15,510 nt of DNA. Source: Planococcaceae bacterium UBA3370. Lineage in GTDB: Bacteria; Bacillota; Bacilli; Bacillales_A; Planococcaceae. The translations under genes were made by a program, and so were the position numbers. The DNA is taken from assembly GCA_002360295.1 (NCBI GenBank), contig DEQI01000385.1, positions 5,074 through 20,583 on the forward strand, written 5' to 3'. The notes under the pieces are model-generated. The model was given only the letters and a program-made list of their open reading frames with translations. It searched no databases and had not been told where the DNA came from. Below are positions 14,720 through 15,510 of this stretch, piece after piece; position 1 is the stretch's first letter; each line of letters starts with the position of its first letter.

Positions 14720-15510
14720 TTAAGTGTATTGTTTCACAATGACACGCACTAAATCGTTCAGCCAATTATGTAACTGTGTAAAATGGAACCCTGCAGCAGT
14801 CGCTTTTTCATTTTTCATATACCATGATTGTGGAATAGCGTATGGTGAGCGGATTTCATCATTACCGACAAGTGCAATTTTAGCCTGCTTACCTGTTGCC
14901 TCTTCTATTAAGTCCATTAATGCGCGTAAAGAAATCGTTCCTGAAGACGTCGCATTATAAGGACCTTCAATAGCAGCTTTACCTGCCCATAGTAAAAAAC
15001 GTGCTGCTTCAGTCGCTTGAATAAATGACATTTCGGCATCCATATTTATAAAGCCAATTGGTTCCCCCTGCATTACTCGCTTCACATGGAAATGTAAGCG
15101 TTCGGTGTAATCGTCCTCTCCCATTACAATGGGGAATCATACAGCTACTACTGGGAACTGGGCATATTTATAAAACACCGCTTCTGCCTGACGTTTCCCC
15201 TCTCCGTAAGTAAAATCCGTACGATCTCCCATACGAATTTCATAATGATAGGGATTAAAATCTTGCTCAACCTTTGCTTTACCATCTGCCTCATAAGTCG
15301 ATAAAGTAGAAGTAAAGACAAGCTTACCAATTTTACCGTTAAAAACATCACAAAAAGCTTTTGCTTCATTAGGAGAATAGCAAATATTATCATAAACAAT
15401 ATCAAATGTACGATCCGTCATGAGTTGTTCTAGTTGCTCTTTTTTCATACGGTCTACTGTTACATGCTCTACTTGATCACCAAAAGGATGAGGAGACTTT
15501 CCACGCGTTG
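14720..15510 (-). pseudogene. NAD-dependent epimerase/dehydratase-like, interrupted by in-frame TGA
   Basis: One continuous minus-strand frame runs from the window edge (15510) to the stop at 14720, broken only by a TGA at 15139-15137. Upstream of it the protein reads TRGKSPHPFGDQVEHVTVDR and later KLVFTSTLSTYE and YGEGKRQAE, the Ser and YxxxK region of an extended short-chain dehydrogenase. Downstream it continues as FPIVMGEDDYTERLHFHV to the end, with FIQATEAARFLLWAG and YNATSSGTISLRALM, as in NAD-dependent epimerases. A TGA sits where the family usually has arginine (VVAVRFP), so a single CGA-to-TGA change explains the break. The N-terminal nucleotide-binding site lies beyond the window. 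Restart at the ATG at 15124 would give only a C-terminal piece, surely inactive alone. It could also be a sequencing error. Confidence 0.8.

Noticed and set aside
15137..15139. TGA read as selenocysteine or by readthrough
   Set aside because: The position corresponds to a conserved arginine, not a cysteine. I saw no selenocysteine-type hairpin behind it, so a nonsense change or a sequencing error is more likely.
1..15510. CRISPR arrays, tRNA or rRNA genes, insertion sequences
   Set aside because: No regularly spaced repeats, cloverleaf sequences, rRNA-like stretches, transposase genes or terminal inverted repeats were seen.

Overview
The window looks like AT-rich chromosomal DNA of a low-GC Gram-positive bacterium of the order Bacillales. 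The YeeI-type YebC protein, the strong AGGAGG-like ribosome sites and the overall base use fit Lysinibacillus, Solibacillus or a relative. That genus guess rests on impression, not on a search.

Layout. Positions 1-236 hold no gene, only two hairpin terminators serving the minus strand. A YeeI/YebC2-type protein lies on the minus strand (237-956). A divergent, very AT-rich intergenic region (957-1416) separates it from a long plus-strand operon (1417-13522). The operon ends at a 15-bp hairpin shared with a convergent minus-strand block. That block holds a low-molecular-weight tyrosine phosphatase (13596-14057), a PlsC-type acyltransferase (14068-14664), and an NAD-dependent epimerase-like gene that an in-frame TGA interrupts and the window edge cuts off (14720-15510).

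The operon is the interesting part. It reads as a Gram-positive Pel exopolysaccharide synthase with a second module attached. In order it encodes: a secreted parallel beta-helix protein; a fusion of a GalE/PelX-like UDP-sugar 4-epimerase to PelD (membrane helices, coiled coil, GAF, degenerate GGDEF keeping an RxxD c-di-GMP site); PelE; a PelA-like membrane-anchored deacetylase (DUF2194); PelF glycosyltransferase; PelG transporter fused to a CotH-type kinase; a VTC-type polyphosphate polymerase domain protein; and a DUF4956 membrane protein. From the epimerase-PelD gene onward the genes overlap or are separated by at most 22 bases, so they are almost certainly co-transcribed.

Working model (inference). 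The fused epimerase makes UDP-GalNAc from UDP-GlcNAc at the membrane. PelF polymerises it when c-di-GMP occupies PelD, PelE and PelG form the membrane complex and exporter, and the PelA-like enzyme removes acetyl groups outside the membrane. The beta-helix protein may cut or bind the polymer. The CotH, VTC and DUF4956 parts could add phosphate or polyphosphate chemistry at the export site. The CotH kinase is physically tied to the exporter and is predicted to face outward, while VTC plus DUF4956 resembles the soluble and membrane parts of the yeast VTC polyphosphate polymerase. This coupling of Pel export to a phosphate module is the best candidate here for an undescribed system.
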